DNA of 27,342 nt. Origin: Strigomonas culicis. Lineage: Eukaryota; Euglenozoa; Kinetoplastea; Trypanosomatida; Trypanosomatidae. The position numbers were made by a program, and so were the translations under genes. The notes under the pieces are model-generated. The model had not been told where the DNA came from, did not search any database, and was given only the letters and a program-made list of their open reading frames with translations. The DNA lies in the NCBI GenBank assembly GCA_000482145.1, contig AUXH01000217.1:1-27342 (forward strand), read 5' to 3'. Below, piece after piece: positions 17,703-27,342 of the stretch (position 1 is the first letter of the stretch; each line of letters begins with the position of its first letter).

Positions 17703-19148
17703 TTAGGCTAGCCTTCGTTTCTTTTGCGCTTCTTGGTTTTGAGCGTTACTCCTGTGATACAGATTCTCCGCGCGGCTTCTCTTTTTATGGAGGCTCTCGC
17801 GCATTCTCTCCCAAATGCTTTCCAGCTGCGTCTGGTACCTGCTGAAGATCCGCTTGGCTATGGCAAAGCCTTCGTCCGACTCGCCGAGCCAAAACAACTG
17901 CTTTTGTTTGTAGATCGCCTCCGGTGAAGGCGCGGGGTCCGTGTCGGGTGGCAGGAGCGCGGCGGGGTCCACACACGTCGCGTCGTTGGCGTCCAGCGCG
18001 CGCAGCAGCCGCGCCGCTAGCGGCGCCAAGCTCGGCGGCCCGCCCGCCTCCGCCGCGGCCTCCCACAGATCGAGGCGCGGCACGAAGACGTAGATGGGGG
18101 ACTTCGTGGCGTGCACCGTGCCCAGCAGGCGGATGGACGGCGCCGCGGCCGTGTTTTCGCTGGCATTGGCGCCCGGGGCAGGTCGCTGCAGCTGCTCCAA
18201 GTAGTGCAGCAGCACGCACAGACTAGCACACTGCGACACGCCGAACACGGACATGAAGGCGGGCGACGGCGACGTGGCCGCGCGCGCCGGGTCGAACGGT
18301 TTCAACAGCGCAAAGGCGTTTTGGAGCTGCGGCAGGAACAGTGAAAACCAAGGCAGGATAGGGGGGCGGCCCGCTTGCTCTTGGGGCGGCCGCGCCTCCG
18401 CCTCCTCCGCCCCGCCCTCGCGCCGCTGCCCGTGGTCGAGGACGGCGCCCGCGTTGACAAAGTCGAAGCTGTGCGGCGCCACGCGCGACGCGCCACCGCC
18501 GCCGGGCGGCGCGTGCCGTCCGTACAGCCGCCACGTCGCCGGCGGGCCCATGACGTCGCCCTCCAACAAACAGTACGCGCCGCCGCCACGTGTGGACGGC
18601 GCCGCACCGGCCTGGCCGGACGCCATCTCCTCGGATAAGCACTTCTCATAATCGTAGAGGAGGTGCGAGCTGAGGTCGATGCCGTGAGCCTCCGGCGGCA
18701 GCGTCAGTCCGACGCCGCGCCACGCGCGCGGCTCCGATCGGCTCGACTTGGGCGTGCGTCGCAACGCCTCGATGAGCGCCAGTGAGACGCCGCCGGGGGC
18801 GCATCCCATGTCCAGGAACGAAAAGGAGTCTATGGAATTCGCCGGCTCCGCGCCGGAGGCGGCAAACAGATGGGGGACCAGCACCTTCTTCGCGTGGTCC
18901 TTGTATAAGTCGGCCAGTTGATCCACGTTGACGCCAGCGAAGGAAGACGCGTTCGTGCCGGCCCGCTGCGCTAGGCTACCCTTCTTCTGCGCTTCCTTCT
19001 GCTGATACCAATTCTCGAGAGCGGTGGACTGCCACCCGCCCTCCTTCTCCTCCTCTAAACGTCGGAAAACAGCCGACTGCGCGCGCAGGAAGGTTCTCCA
19101 CCGCTGACACTGATACATGTCGACCGGATCTACCGCATCCTTGTCCAT
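17703..19148 (-). CDS. FtsJ-like SAM-dependent methyltransferase
   Basis: Complete 481-residue frame, ATG at 19148, TAA at 17703-17705. Residues 109-120 carry the SAM-binding motif I (SFSFLDMGCAPGG), followed by a helix (VSLALIEALRR). A second strand then ends in GVGLTLPPEAHG (145-156), a pattern seen in eukaryotic FtsJ/RrmJ-like proteins. YCLLEGDV (192-199) may bind the adenine edge. FDFVNAGAVLDHGQ (228-241) is in the motif IV place, QLQNAFALLKP (274-284) is a typical following helix, and LLGTVHATKSPIYVFVP resembles the closing K-x-x-S strands. The family methylates RNA, usually ribose 2'-O. A full K-D-K-E tetrad cannot be assigned by eye, so the substrate (cap, rRNA, tRNA) is open. Residues 170-265 include a low-complexity loop. 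The lysine/arginine-rich C-terminus (KKRSRAENLY...EAQKKRRLA) could be a nuclear signal. The N-terminal 90 residues are helical. Confidence 0.85.
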   Translation of the reverse strand: MDKDAVDPVDMYQCQRWRTFLRAQSAVFRRLEEEKEGGWQSTALENWYQQKEAQKKGSLAQRAGTNASSFAGVNVDQLADLYKDHAKKVLVPHLFAASGAEPANSIDSFSFLDMGCAPGGVSLALIEALRRTPKSSRSEPRAWRGVGLTLPPEAHGIDLSSHLLYDYEKCLSEEMASGQAGAAPSTRGGGAYCLLEGDVMGPPATWRLYGRHAPPGGGGASRVAPHSFDFVNAGAVLDHGQRREGGAEEAEARPPQEQAGRPPILPWFSLFLPQLQNAFALLKPFDPARAATSPSPAFMSVFGVSQCASLCVLLHYLEQLQRPAPGANASENTAAAPSIRLLGTVHATKSPIYVFVPRLDLWEAAAEAGGPPSLAPLAARLLRALDANDATCVDPAALLPPDTDPAPSPEAIYKQKQLFWLGESDEGFAIAKRIFSRYQTQLESIWERMRESLHKKRSRAENLYHRSNAQNQEAQKKRRLA

Positions 19149-19204
19149 GTGTATGTATATATGAGTGTGTATGTTGTCTTCCCCCTGTCTATGGAGATTA
19201 ACGA

Positions 19205-19268
19205 CTGTAGGTGCTTGCAGTAAAATGAGAACGTGTTAAAAAAGGGGGAGAACAGAAGGAGAGTATAT
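19205..19268 (-). promoter_or_regulatory. Putative polypyrimidine tract and trans-splice acceptor for the methyltransferase gene
   Basis: The minus strand at 19268-19237 is C/T-rich (CTCTCCTTCTGTTCTCCCCC, then T6). Candidate AGs lie at 19215-19214 and 19206-19205, giving a 5' UTR of about 55-65 nt. Confidence 0.45.
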
Positions 19269-19432
19269 TCACTACTTTAACTGTTTAGTTTGTATGCGGG
19301 GTCCTTTTTTTTTTACCTGTGTATATGTGTTGCTGCAAAAAAAAAAGCACGTTTTTATATTCTCTTTTGTGTTATCACCTATAAATATGTGAACAAGGCA
19401 GTCATCACAGCGGCTCCCCTCTTCCCCTTTTG

Positions 19433-19774
19433 TTAATTGGCGTTTGGGTTCTTTTTGTTGTGCTCCAAGTTGTAAACGTACATCTTCTTCAGCACCGTGT
19501 CCGTGCACTGGCCGAAGGCCACGTTCTCCTTGAAGCATGCGGATGCCCACTGGTCGCCGGCGCGCTTCTGGCAGGCGACGCCGGCGTCGTACTCCTTTTT
19601 GCAAAAGATGAGGGCAATGCCTTTGAGGTACTCCGACTTCTGCCGCTGACAGACAAAGTTGATGTCATCGTTGATCTTGGACTGGAGGCACTGCTCCAGC
19701 TCGTTTTTCTGGACCTCGTACTCCTTCGTAAAGCGGTCCGCCTTCTGGTTGAACTCTTTGGAGTTGCGGGACAT
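19433..19774 (-). CDS. Twin-CX9C (CHCH-type) small protein, probably mitochondrial intermembrane space
   Basis: 113 residues from the ATG at 19774 (MSRNSKEFNQ) to TAA at 19433-19435. A longer version beginning MFTCI would start at TTG and is not accepted. Six cysteines sit at residues 29, 42, 58, 68, 80 and 90. C58-x9-C68 and C80-x9-C90 form a classic twin CX9C helical hairpin joined by 11 residues, preceded by an unusual C29-x12-C42 pair. Proteins of this type are oxidised by the Mia40/Erv1-type pathway and include respiratory-chain subunits and assembly factors; trypanosomatids have Erv1 but no recognisable Mia40. No cleavable presequence is visible, as expected for this class. The exact orthologue (complex I or IV subunit, assembly factor) cannot be named from sequence alone. 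The N-terminus and the KKNPNAN tail are hydrophilic, and there is no membrane helix. Confidence 0.85.
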   Translation of the reverse strand: MSRNSKEFNQKADRFTKEYEVQKNELEQCLQSKINDDINFVCQRQKSEYLKGIALIFCKKEYDAGVACQKRAGDQWASACFKENVAFGQCTDTVLKKMYVYNLEHNKKNPNAN

Positions 19775-20292
19775 GATGCAAGTAAACAATGAATAATACT
19801 AGATAAAGTAATAAATGTGTTAAGTTGTGACTGAAGAAGTGTCACCGTTACGATATGTTACACAAAAAAGGACACCGAGGATGTGCTTTTATACGTATAT
19901 AGTAGTGTGTGCTCGACGCAACGAGAAGGGGGGGGTATAAAAAGAAACATGGAAATAATGTGCAGCATGACACCACCAGTTTACGTACGTGATAAGAAAC
20001 CGAGCCACGAGAGAAAAAAAACTGCAAAATAAAAAATACAGCTTTGTTGCTTTTTACTTACTTATTCAAATGTATCATTTCGATTAATTATGTTCGCTTC
20101 TCCTCTCTCCTTTAATTAGTATCTGCTTCCATTTGTAGAAATTTAATGAATTAGAGTTAGTTACCTTAATAAACAACGTGATGGATGCTAAACGATCCGC
20201 ATCCTTAAACGTAGGGACCACCCGTGAATCCTAGCCATAACTATACACAGCAACAGCAGCAGTGTCACTACTAGTAGTCGTAGTAGCGCTTC
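19775..20292. other. Intergenic spacer
   Basis: No gene is supportable. On the minus strand there are C/T tracts near 19876-19862, 19960-19920 and 20040-19998, any of which could guide trans-splicing upstream of the CX9C gene. AG candidates lie near 19832 and just before the start codon. The part near 20050-20200 is plain AT-rich sequence, presumably the 3' UTR of the RRM-like gene. Confidence 0.6.
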
Positions 20293-21162
20293 TTACTTCC
20301 CGCCGGAGCGAGAGATGAACATGCGCTGCCCGGACTTGGCGATGACACGCCCGGACAGCACCGCGCGCGCGTGGAGCAGCGATGCCTCGTGCACAAAGGT
20401 CGCCCCGTACGTCTTGAAGCCGTCGCCGCTCGCGCCGCGGCCGCCCTCCCCCACCGCACCCAGGGCATGCGTGAGGTCCGTGAGGGCAAGGAACCCCGGC
20501 ACGGACCGCAGCGCGTTCTCCACCAACGCGATGGACTCCGCGCCGCTGCCGTCGTCCGCGTGCGGCGCGTGGCTGCCGTAGGCGCCCGCCCGGGGGTGGG
20601 CCGTGAGGCGCACCGTCGCGAGGCAGGGTCGGTCCTGCTCGACGACCACGTCCCGCGCGGCGGCCAGCACCGCCGTCACACGCCACGGCTGCAGCAGCGC
20701 GTCGCGCGGCGCGGGCGGCAGCTCGGCGGCCACCGCCGTCGCGTCCGCGCCCGCCGCGTCGGCCGGCGGCTCCGGGTCCGGCGCCGTCGCGCGCGCGGGC
20801 CCGGGGTGGGACGAGAACTGCCCCAGCCGCCGGGCAATGTGCATTGCGTCGCGCTTGCCGCTTACCGAGAACACCAGCGTCGCCGCGTCGCCCTCGTCCA
20901 GCACCTGCAGGTCATTGAAGAAGAAATTGGTCACGTTCGCGCTCGGGTCGCTCCGCTCCTTACTAAAGAGAAGCGTCAGACGCCTCTGGTAGAGGGCTCT
21001 AAGGTTGGTGGGTAGGTTGGCGAATAACACAGACCCCCGTGGTGTCAGCTTGGAGAAGTAATCTTCTTTCGAAAGCGTGGTGTGTGGGCCCTCCGCTTCA
21101 GATGACGTGGCCGTGTCGTGCAGGAGCTCTTCCCTTTTCCTTTTGGTAGATGCAGATGACAT
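20293..21162 (-). CDS. RRM-like putative RNA-binding protein
   Basis: 289 residues from the ATG at 21162 (MSSASTKRKREELL) to TAA at 20293-20295. An upstream extension starts at TTG and would cross the likely splice site, so it is rejected. The basic N-terminus (TKRKR) may be a nuclear signal. Residues about 43-115 look like a divergent RRM: RNP2-like strand SVLFANLP, helix LRALYQRRLTLLF, and an RNP1-position strand ATLVFSVSGKRDAMHIARRL. An Ala/Pro linker (118-160) follows. A second RRM-like unit spans about 160-286: strand LATVRLTA, long helix AESIALVENALRSVPGFLAL, strand YGATFVHEASLLHARAVLSG, and final strand QRMFISRS. RNP1 aromatic residues are weak in both, so RNA binding is likely but not proven. 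An RNA-processing or mRNA-regulation role would be typical, because trypanosomatids control genes mostly after transcription. Confidence 0.7.
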   Translation of the reverse strand: MSSASTKRKREELLHDTATSSEAEGPHTTLSKEDYFSKLTPRGSVLFANLPTNLRALYQRRLTLLFSKERSDPSANVTNFFFNDLQVLDEGDAATLVFSVSGKRDAMHIARRLGQFSSHPGPARATAPDPEPPADAAGADATAVAAELPPAPRDALLQPWRVTAVLAAARDVVVEQDRPCLATVRLTAHPRAGAYGSHAPHADDGSGAESIALVENALRSVPGFLALTDLTHALGAVGEGGRGASGDGFKTYGATFVHEASLLHARAVLSGRVIAKSGQRMFISRSGGK

Positions 21163-21198
21163 TTTTGTATTTTTGTTCCTTTTTTTTTTAAAGTCTTT

Positions 21199-21228
21199 CT
21201 GGAAGAACGGCAGATGAGAAGGAGAAGA
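21199..21228 (-). promoter_or_regulatory. Putative polypyrimidine tract and trans-splice acceptor for the RRM-like gene
   Basis: The minus strand reads CTTCTCCTTCTCATCTGC, then TTCTTCC followed by AG at 21200-21199. This leaves a 36-nt 5' UTR and places the ATG at 21162 as the first start codon. Confidence 0.55.
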
Positions 21229-21449
21229 TAAGAATATATATACACGCAATCGGATTAAAAAAAAAGGACAGAAAACAGAATACTATACTCATGATCATGC
21301 TACCATAAACAGCACAAAAAAAGAATTGTGCACACCAAATGAAGAACAGAAAAGGAAGAAACGTTTCAGCAAGCAAAAAAAAAGAGGAAAGGGACCAAAA
21401 AGCCGCAAATGCGAACAGAAAAAAAAAACATATATCCTCTATTACCATA

Positions 21450-23353
21450 TTAGTACTTTTTGCTTTCAAGGCTAAACAAAAACTTGGCAATTTCATAATG
21501 ATGGTACTGTGACGGGCAGACGTCCGCTGACGCTGGCGCGGGGGCCGCCGCCGCGTCCTTATCCGGGTGATGCTTCTTGCTATGATTATTGTCAGCCGGT
21601 GCCTTCAGCATGCTGCTGCTACTGCTGTTGGTGCTGGATTTTGAAAAGCTGTTATTGTTTCTTTCCTCTTCAGGTGCCCGTTGCTCTTGTTCGCGCTTTT
21701 GCTGCTGCTGCTGCTGCTTGCGCGACGAGGCGTGCAGAAGCATGGGGAGGGCCTGCAGCGTATCTCGCAACGAAGGGGGGAATGTCTCCGCGATCAGCTG
21801 CACTTGGCCATTCAGATGGTCATGGCTCGCAGCATTGGCTGCGGCAGCTGGGGTCGTGGTATGCTCGTGGTGGATATGCTGGATGTACTGGAGCATATGT
21901 AAGATGAAGGCCGTCGACACGACCGGCGACTCGTGTTGCAGTGTCAAAAACAGCTGGAGGAGGTGTGTCAGGGTTGCTTCCTTCCGCGTATGCTGCGCAT
22001 CCTCCCGATGGGTCTCACTGGTGCCCAGGTGCTTCGGTCCGCGGGAAAAGGAAGGCAACGACTGCAGGGACAGGTCGTTCTCCTCTCCGTGAGGCGGCTG
22101 CATCCCTGGGCGGCCGAACGTCCTGGTGGCCGCCAGGTCCTCCTCGTACGCATCATCACTGTCACTGCTGCTGTTGCTGCTGGAGAAGCTGCTGAAGCTG
22201 TCGTCCATCCGGACATAGCGACGGTAGTGCTGCCGCGCCCGCGCGTGCGGTGGGTCGGTCAGCGCCTCCTCCTTCGCTCGTGCGTCGCGCCACAGGCCGT
22301 CGCCCCTCACCGCCCCCTCGGACGACCACTCGCCTTTACGGACCTGCCGCCGCACACCCGGTGGGGGGACATCCACGCCGTAGAGATACTTCTGCGGCGC
22401 GTTGTTGCTGCCGCTCGACGTGCTGGTCAGCGCGGCGCGCGCCTCGCCCGGGCTGCCCTCCACGTGCGTCAGGGGGCCCCCGTTCGCCCTGTACGCGTGC
22501 GCGAACGGCGGCGCGGTGGCATCCACCGACCGCCTGTGGATGCCGCGCCGCAGGCACCGCCGGTAGGTTACCTTGCGGGCGAGCTCCGTCTCGCACGCGG
22601 TGAGGGCCGCGGCCACCCCGCCGCACAGAAACGTGTAGTCCATGACGAGCCGGTGGTGGCGGTGGTGGTGGCGCTGCCGGTCGCGCAGCCGCTCGAGCTT
22701 GTGCCGCCGCCGGGCGGCACGCTCGCGGCGCACGGACCGCTCGACGATCTCCCGCACGTCGCCGCCCGACCGGGTGGACCGCAGGCAGCGGTGCGAGCTG
22801 GGCCGCGCCCCCGGCCGCGCGCCAGCGGGCCGGCCCCCGGGCCGCCGCACGCTGCTGCTGGGGCTCTCCCGCGGCGGCGACGGCAGCGCAACCGTTGCCG
22901 TCCGGTGGTGGCTGGGCGCCACGAGCGGCGCCACCAGCTGCGGCGGCTGCTGGTGGTGGTGATGGTGGTGGTTGCCGCTGGATGCGTTCATCGGCTGGTT
23001 TCCACTATCACTGCTCTCCGGCGCCTGGGAGGTCTTCGCCGATGCGAGGCTCGACCCCTCCTTCTCCTCCTGTAGAGGGTCTTTAAGAACCGCCGCGCGC
23101 ACTGCACTGCACACGACTGCAGCGGCCGCATCACCGCTTTCCGTCAGACGGACGCTTATGGCGCGCGGCACGTCGCCGCCCTCGCCCGCTCCGCGCGGCG
23201 CCAGCGTCAGCCGCTGGAGGATGCTGCCGTGCGTCCGCAGGGCGCGGTCTTCCCACGACAAGCACCCCGACGGCTCCTCCGACACGCGCGTGATGGACGT
23301 GACCGCCGTGCCCAGGTCGTCGCTCAGCGGCGCCGCCGCCGCCGCCTCCTCCG

Positions 23354-23392
<39 letters not shown>

Positions 23393-26300
23393 GCTGCAGC
23401 TGATGCTCGTGGTACGTGAGCGTTTGGTTCCCGCTGTTGTTGTTCGTGTAGTCGACTATGCTGTCGTCCGCGTCGAAGCGGCGCGGCACCCACGACCCCG
23501 ACAACGCGTCCTGCGCGCCCAGCATCATCGACAGCGCGGCACTCTCCGCCGCCGCCCCCGCGCCGCTGTCCACGTCGCGGTGCGGTGGCGTGCGCTGCCC
23601 GCTCCGGCCCGACCGCGCAGAAGCGCCGCTCGACGGAAGGGAAGACGACGCGACAGACTCACATTCGGACGCGTCGTCGGAGGAGGTGGAGGCGGAGGAG
23701 ACGGACGAGGAGGTCAGGGACGAGTCGCTCCCCGTGGTCCCCGTCGCGATGGTCGTACGGGAGCTGCTGCTGCTCGCGAAGCTGTCTCCCGACAGGTTCA
23801 CCTCATCGCTCCCCGCAGTGCTGTTCCCCTCGCTCCTCTTTGTCGATCGGCCAAGGCCGTCATCAATGCGCAGCGGGGTGTCGTGGCTCTCTCCCTTTTC
23901 CTCCTTGTCATCCGCGCCGTGGAGCTCGGGGTAACGCCGGTGATGACGGTGGAGCAGTAGCAAATCCAAGACCGAAAGCGATTGGATCGGCTCCGCGTGG
24001 TGATGACTCGTTGAATGCAGATTGGGATTTGATACACTCGCTGCGTTGGGCGGTGGCATACTCTGCCGTCGCTGGAGTGAAAGCCACCGCCTCGCGAAGC
24101 TCACCGCGACGGCCGCGTGGTTCGTCGCCGGCATCGGATTCGGCACGGCGCCGGGCGTGTCACTGGGGGCGTTGGCGGAGAGCCAGTGGTGCAGCTGGTA
24201 GCGCGTCAGGCGCCAGAAGGACTGCGACACGACACGATGGAAACAGGACATCACATCCTGCAGCAGACAAAAGTCATAGTAGTAGTGCGCGTTCCGTCGT
24301 CGCTGCAGCGGCTCTTGGCCGCGCTGTCCCCGACGGCTCCGACTGGCCGTGTTCGCGTTGTAGTACGGATGATAGGGGTAGTGATGCGCGCGCACCAGCC
24401 CCTGCTGCGGCGCCTCCGGCTGAGCCAGCTGGTGTTGCGCGGCCCGCTGCTGCTGCTGCTTCTGCTTCTGCTGCCGCACACGGTAGTGCTCGCCAATAAA
24501 GAGGGCGGTGCTCAGCTGGCTCTTCTTTTCGCGGTTCGCATGGTTACCTCCGCTACCGCAGTGCGGGTCGTGGAGCGGCCCGATGGGGGTCCCCGCCGGG
24601 CGGCCGGCGGGCAGCTGGTGCGCCGCGACGACGGTGACCGCGTGCTGCTTGAGAAAACTGTACAGAGGAGCCAGCGCGGGCGACGACGACAGGGAAGACC
24701 GCTGGTGGGAGGTGGCGGGGTGCGTACGACTCACGCGACTGGGGGTGCGCTTGTGCTGCGCCGACCTCTCGCCGCCGCCGTCATGACCCTCCTCCTCGTC
24801 CCGCTTCTTCTTCCTCTTACTATCCCCCAGCTCCGCGCTCTGTCTGGGCGTGCCCCGCTTCCCTCGACGACCGGAGCTCGGCCCCGCGCCGACCGCCTCG
24901 CGGTGGAGCGCGCGAGACGGATGGTTTGTGTGGGAGGGGTCGAGGCTCGCCACCGTCGCCACCACCAGAGCGGCCGCCTCTTTGTCGTCCGCATCCCTGT
25001 GACGCTCTTCCGTCTCGCTCTCCGCGCCCTCGTCGTCCTCTTCTTCCTCGTCCGCCGTCTCCTCCTCCTCGTCCGACACGTACAGGGCGAAGTAGTCCTG
25101 CATGATGAGGAACCGCCGGATGCCGCCCGGCTCCGCCGGCCCGTCCCCCTTCTCTCTGCTGCTGGCGGCGGCCGCCGCGTCGCCGGTGCCGTCCCCAGGC
25201 GTCAGCCGACGCGGCCGCGGCGGCGCCGCGTGAGGGCGATGGTTCAGTGAGTGCTTCTTGAAAAAAGGCAAGTCGCTGGAGAGCGCCAACACGGTCTGCC
25301 TCCGCCACACCCCGCGACCGCGCCCATCGCCGTCCACCCCCGGCCGCGCATGGACGTTGTTGGGGTGGTGCGGATTGAAAATGGCGTTATACAATTGATG
25401 AAACTTCGAGCGTGCATTCGCGTCCCAGTTGCCCGCCGCGCGGGGGGCGCCATTCTCCTGCATCAACCACAGCGGGCTCGATGTGTCTCGCTTCATCCCA
25501 TCCTCCGAATGGACCTGCTGCTGCTGCAGCGGATCCTGGCTGGCATAGTAGGACAGCAGCGGCGACGAGCCGACGGGCGAGGTCGACCGCAGGCCGGCGA
25601 GGCGATGGTCCGTGCTGCTTTCACAGAAGAGACTCTTCGAAAAGAAGTCTCGACCGAGAGACATCGTGAAGTTCGTGTTGCTGTTACTGAACGGGTTCCC
25701 GCTTCGGTTGAAGCTCAGTGGATAGCTCGTGGTGCTGCCGTACTCCTCCGCATTCCACGTGCCGGACAGCCTCGGCTGCGCGAACGGTTTCGTATTGTAC
25801 GGCACCGCCTGACTCAGCGATTGCGTCCGATGCGACGCCGTTGGGTGGTGCATGAAGCTGTGGTGGGGATAGAGCGGGGGCCCCTCCGCCTCCAGCGCGT
25901 CGTCGGCCTCCTCCTCCTCGTCGTCGTCGTGCACCACCTCCTCGCTCGTGTCCTCCTCCTTGACGACCGCCAGCACGGCACGGAACCACTCGTCCTCCAG
26001 CAGCTCATCGACGGAGGCGCGCCGCAGCGGCCGCGGGCCGGTCGCCGCGGCAAAGCAGCGCTGCACAAAGAGCGAGAAGAGCGACGACCACACAATCACG
26101 GGCGCGCTGCTCGTCGTGTCCATGGCGGGGGACAGGCCCGCCGACCGCGCCGTGTCCGTGAAGGTCGGGTTCGCGTACGGGCGCGGCGGCGCCAGTGACG
26201 GCGACACCGCGGTGATCGATGGCCAGTTCCATGCGTTCGATGCGGGAGACAGCACCCCCGCGAAGGACACATCCGCGGGCGCCGCGCTGCTGCTCACGTT

Positions 26301-27342
26301 CAAATGAGGCGGCAGCGTAGCGGATTTGCGATGCTGCAAGGCAGGATGGTTGGTCGGGTACACGCCTGCGCCCTTCGCATGGGTCACGGCGCTGGACGGC
26401 ATCGAAAAGGTCATGGGTAGTGTCAGCATCGGTGACTGCTGGCGGTAAAAGGACAGGATCTGCTGGATCATGCTTTGCGTCGTTGTCGTAAGACCTCTAT
26501 CCGTGTGGTCGTCATCGTTCTTACGCAGTATTGTCACAGTATTATTCAAGTCTGTCGTGCTATCGTTCATCGGGTTCAGATGCGGCAAATTCATCTGTGC
26601 GTGATGCAGCCACTGCTGCGCGGCAACATCCGTGTAGTAGCTCGGCAAGGGTCCGTGTGACAGCCCATTGGGGTGCTGTAGCGCGTGCGCGTGCACGTTC
26701 GTCAAGTTCGTCGTCGCATTCGTCACCGTCGCCGCGGTGGTACTCTCGCTCGCGTTCGAGAGAAAGTTGAAGCTGACATTCGCGTTCCCATTCCCAAAAC
26801 TGCTGTTCGCGTTGGTGCCCGTGAAGCCGGTAAAACTGCCGTTCGCCGTCGGGGTCGTGTCGTTTCCCGCCACCCCCGCCGGGCGCCCCCCGCCTCCCGC
26901 GCCGCTCGCCTCCCCACCGGCGGCGGCACCCGTGGCGGCCGTGCTGTAGAAAAAGTGGTGGTGCTGATAAAACCGCTTCAGAAATCCTTCTCGTAGAAAC
27001 GCCGTCGTCTGCTGCCGCGGCGGCCCGCCGCCCTGCCGGTGGTGTTGCGTGTCCATCCGCATCGGCTCCATCGCGCTCTGCGCGGCGGCCCGCTCCGTCC
27101 GATACGCCAGCTCCTCGTGCGGCACCTCGTAGCCGGTGAAGAAGACCGCCAGCTCCGCGAGCTCGGCCGCGAGCGACCCCACCGCCCACACATCCGCCGC
27201 GAGCGCCGTCGTCGTGGCCGGCGCCAGCGTGTTCTTCGTCAGGCGGATGGGCGGCGGCCGCTGCCGCGCCGCGGGCGCCGCTGCGTGGTGCGGCGGCGGC
27301 GGCGGCGGCGTCGCCGCCGTCCGCTCCGGCACAGCCGCCTCG
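21450..27342 (-). CDS. Giant protein-kinase-like protein, 5'-truncated by the right edge
   Basis: The frame is open at the right edge (EAAVPERTAA; no ATG yet) and ends with TAA at 21450-21452, so 1,963 residues are visible. Near the edge is LAADVWAVGSLAAELAEL (27200-27150), matching kinase subdomain IX (D-x-W-x-x-G). The following FFTGYEVPHEEL resembles the RCK/MAK/MOK pattern. After an insert of about 360 disordered residues, PRPLRRASVDELLEDEWF (26040-25980) matches subdomain XI with its conserved Arg. Catalytic subdomains I-VII lie beyond the edge. The long tail has acidic blocks, a KRKKKRDEEE segment, a Ser-rich region, polyHis and a Q12 run. Ordered islands are CLLQDVMSCFHRVVSQSFW (about 24280-24220), LVMDYTFLCGGVAAAL (about 22645-22600), LTHLLQLFLTLQHESPVV (about 21985-21930) and the very C-terminus (YEIAKFLFSLESKKY). 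RCK membership, and with it a flagellum-length role, is a weak inference; kinase ancestry is fairly likely. Confidence 0.75.
23355..23390 (-). repeat. Trinucleotide repeat (CTG)12, encoding polyglutamine
   Basis: Twelve uninterrupted CTG units on the plus strand are read as CAG on the minus strand. They give Q12 in the kinase-like protein, flanked by QLQL and AEEAAAAA. Shorter CTG/CAG runs occur in the same gene near 21701-21716 and 24440-24475. Confidence 0.95.

Noticed and set aside
19775..19789. N-terminal extension MFTCI of the CX9C protein
   Set aside because: The first codon is TTG; the first ATG is at 19774, and trypanosomatids start translation at ATG.
21163..21249. 29-residue N-terminal extension of the RRM-like protein
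   Set aside because: It begins at TTG and runs through the pyrimidine tract and AG that probably serve as the splice acceptor.
1..27342. tRNA, rRNA, spliced-leader RNA, CRISPR array or transposon
   Set aside because: No cloverleaf, conserved rRNA segment, spliced-leader sequence, regularly spaced direct repeats or reverse transcriptase/transposase motif was recognised on either strand.

Overview
The window looks like nuclear DNA of a trypanosomatid (kinetoplastid) protist. Every convincing gene lies on the minus strand, there are no introns, and the coding blocks are long and GC-rich. They are separated by very AT-rich spacers full of homopolymers, and before most start codons the minus strand carries a pyrimidine tract followed by an AG, as expected for spliced-leader trans-splicing. 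This is the layout of one polycistronic directional gene cluster transcribed from right to left. The genus cannot be fixed from sequence alone.

In transcription order (right to left) the window holds: (1) a very large protein at 21450-27342, cut by the right edge, with the end of a protein-kinase-like domain and a huge low-complexity tail containing a polyglutamine run; (2) a 289-residue protein with two RRM-like folds (20293-21162); (3) a 113-residue twin-CX9C protein, probably of the mitochondrial intermembrane space (19433-19774); (4) a 481-residue FtsJ-like SAM-dependent methyltransferase (17703-19148); (5) a giant gene at 6849-16687 that would encode about 3,279 residues but is split in two reading frames by an apparent one-base loss near a G5 run at 9415-9419; (6) a 1,070-residue protein (2216-5428); (7) a protein starting at 1439 that runs off the left edge without a stop.

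The most interesting observation is that the two adjacent large unknown genes (5 and 6) appear to share a kinetoplastid-type module resembling the conserved domain of flagellum attachment zone protein FAZ1. The pattern is a beta strand, F/L-x-G-x-x-W or similar, a helix with an (A/E)D then (A/C)L(x)V/L, a strand with V/F-x-F-x-V, and a closing PF/WP..LW/LY helix. The giant gene seems to have at least two such modules, and possibly four, spaced by very long Asn/Ser/Thr- and Ala/Pro-rich linkers. With the kinase-like protein, whose visible motif resembles the flagellum-length RCK/MAK group, the large genes could suggest a cytoskeletal or flagellar theme. That is inference from motif patterns read by eye and needs profile searches.

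The spacers at 1440-2215, 5429-6848, 16688-17702 and 19775-20292 hold no gene I can support. They contain poly(A)/poly(T) runs, AT microsatellites and putative trans-splice acceptor regions.
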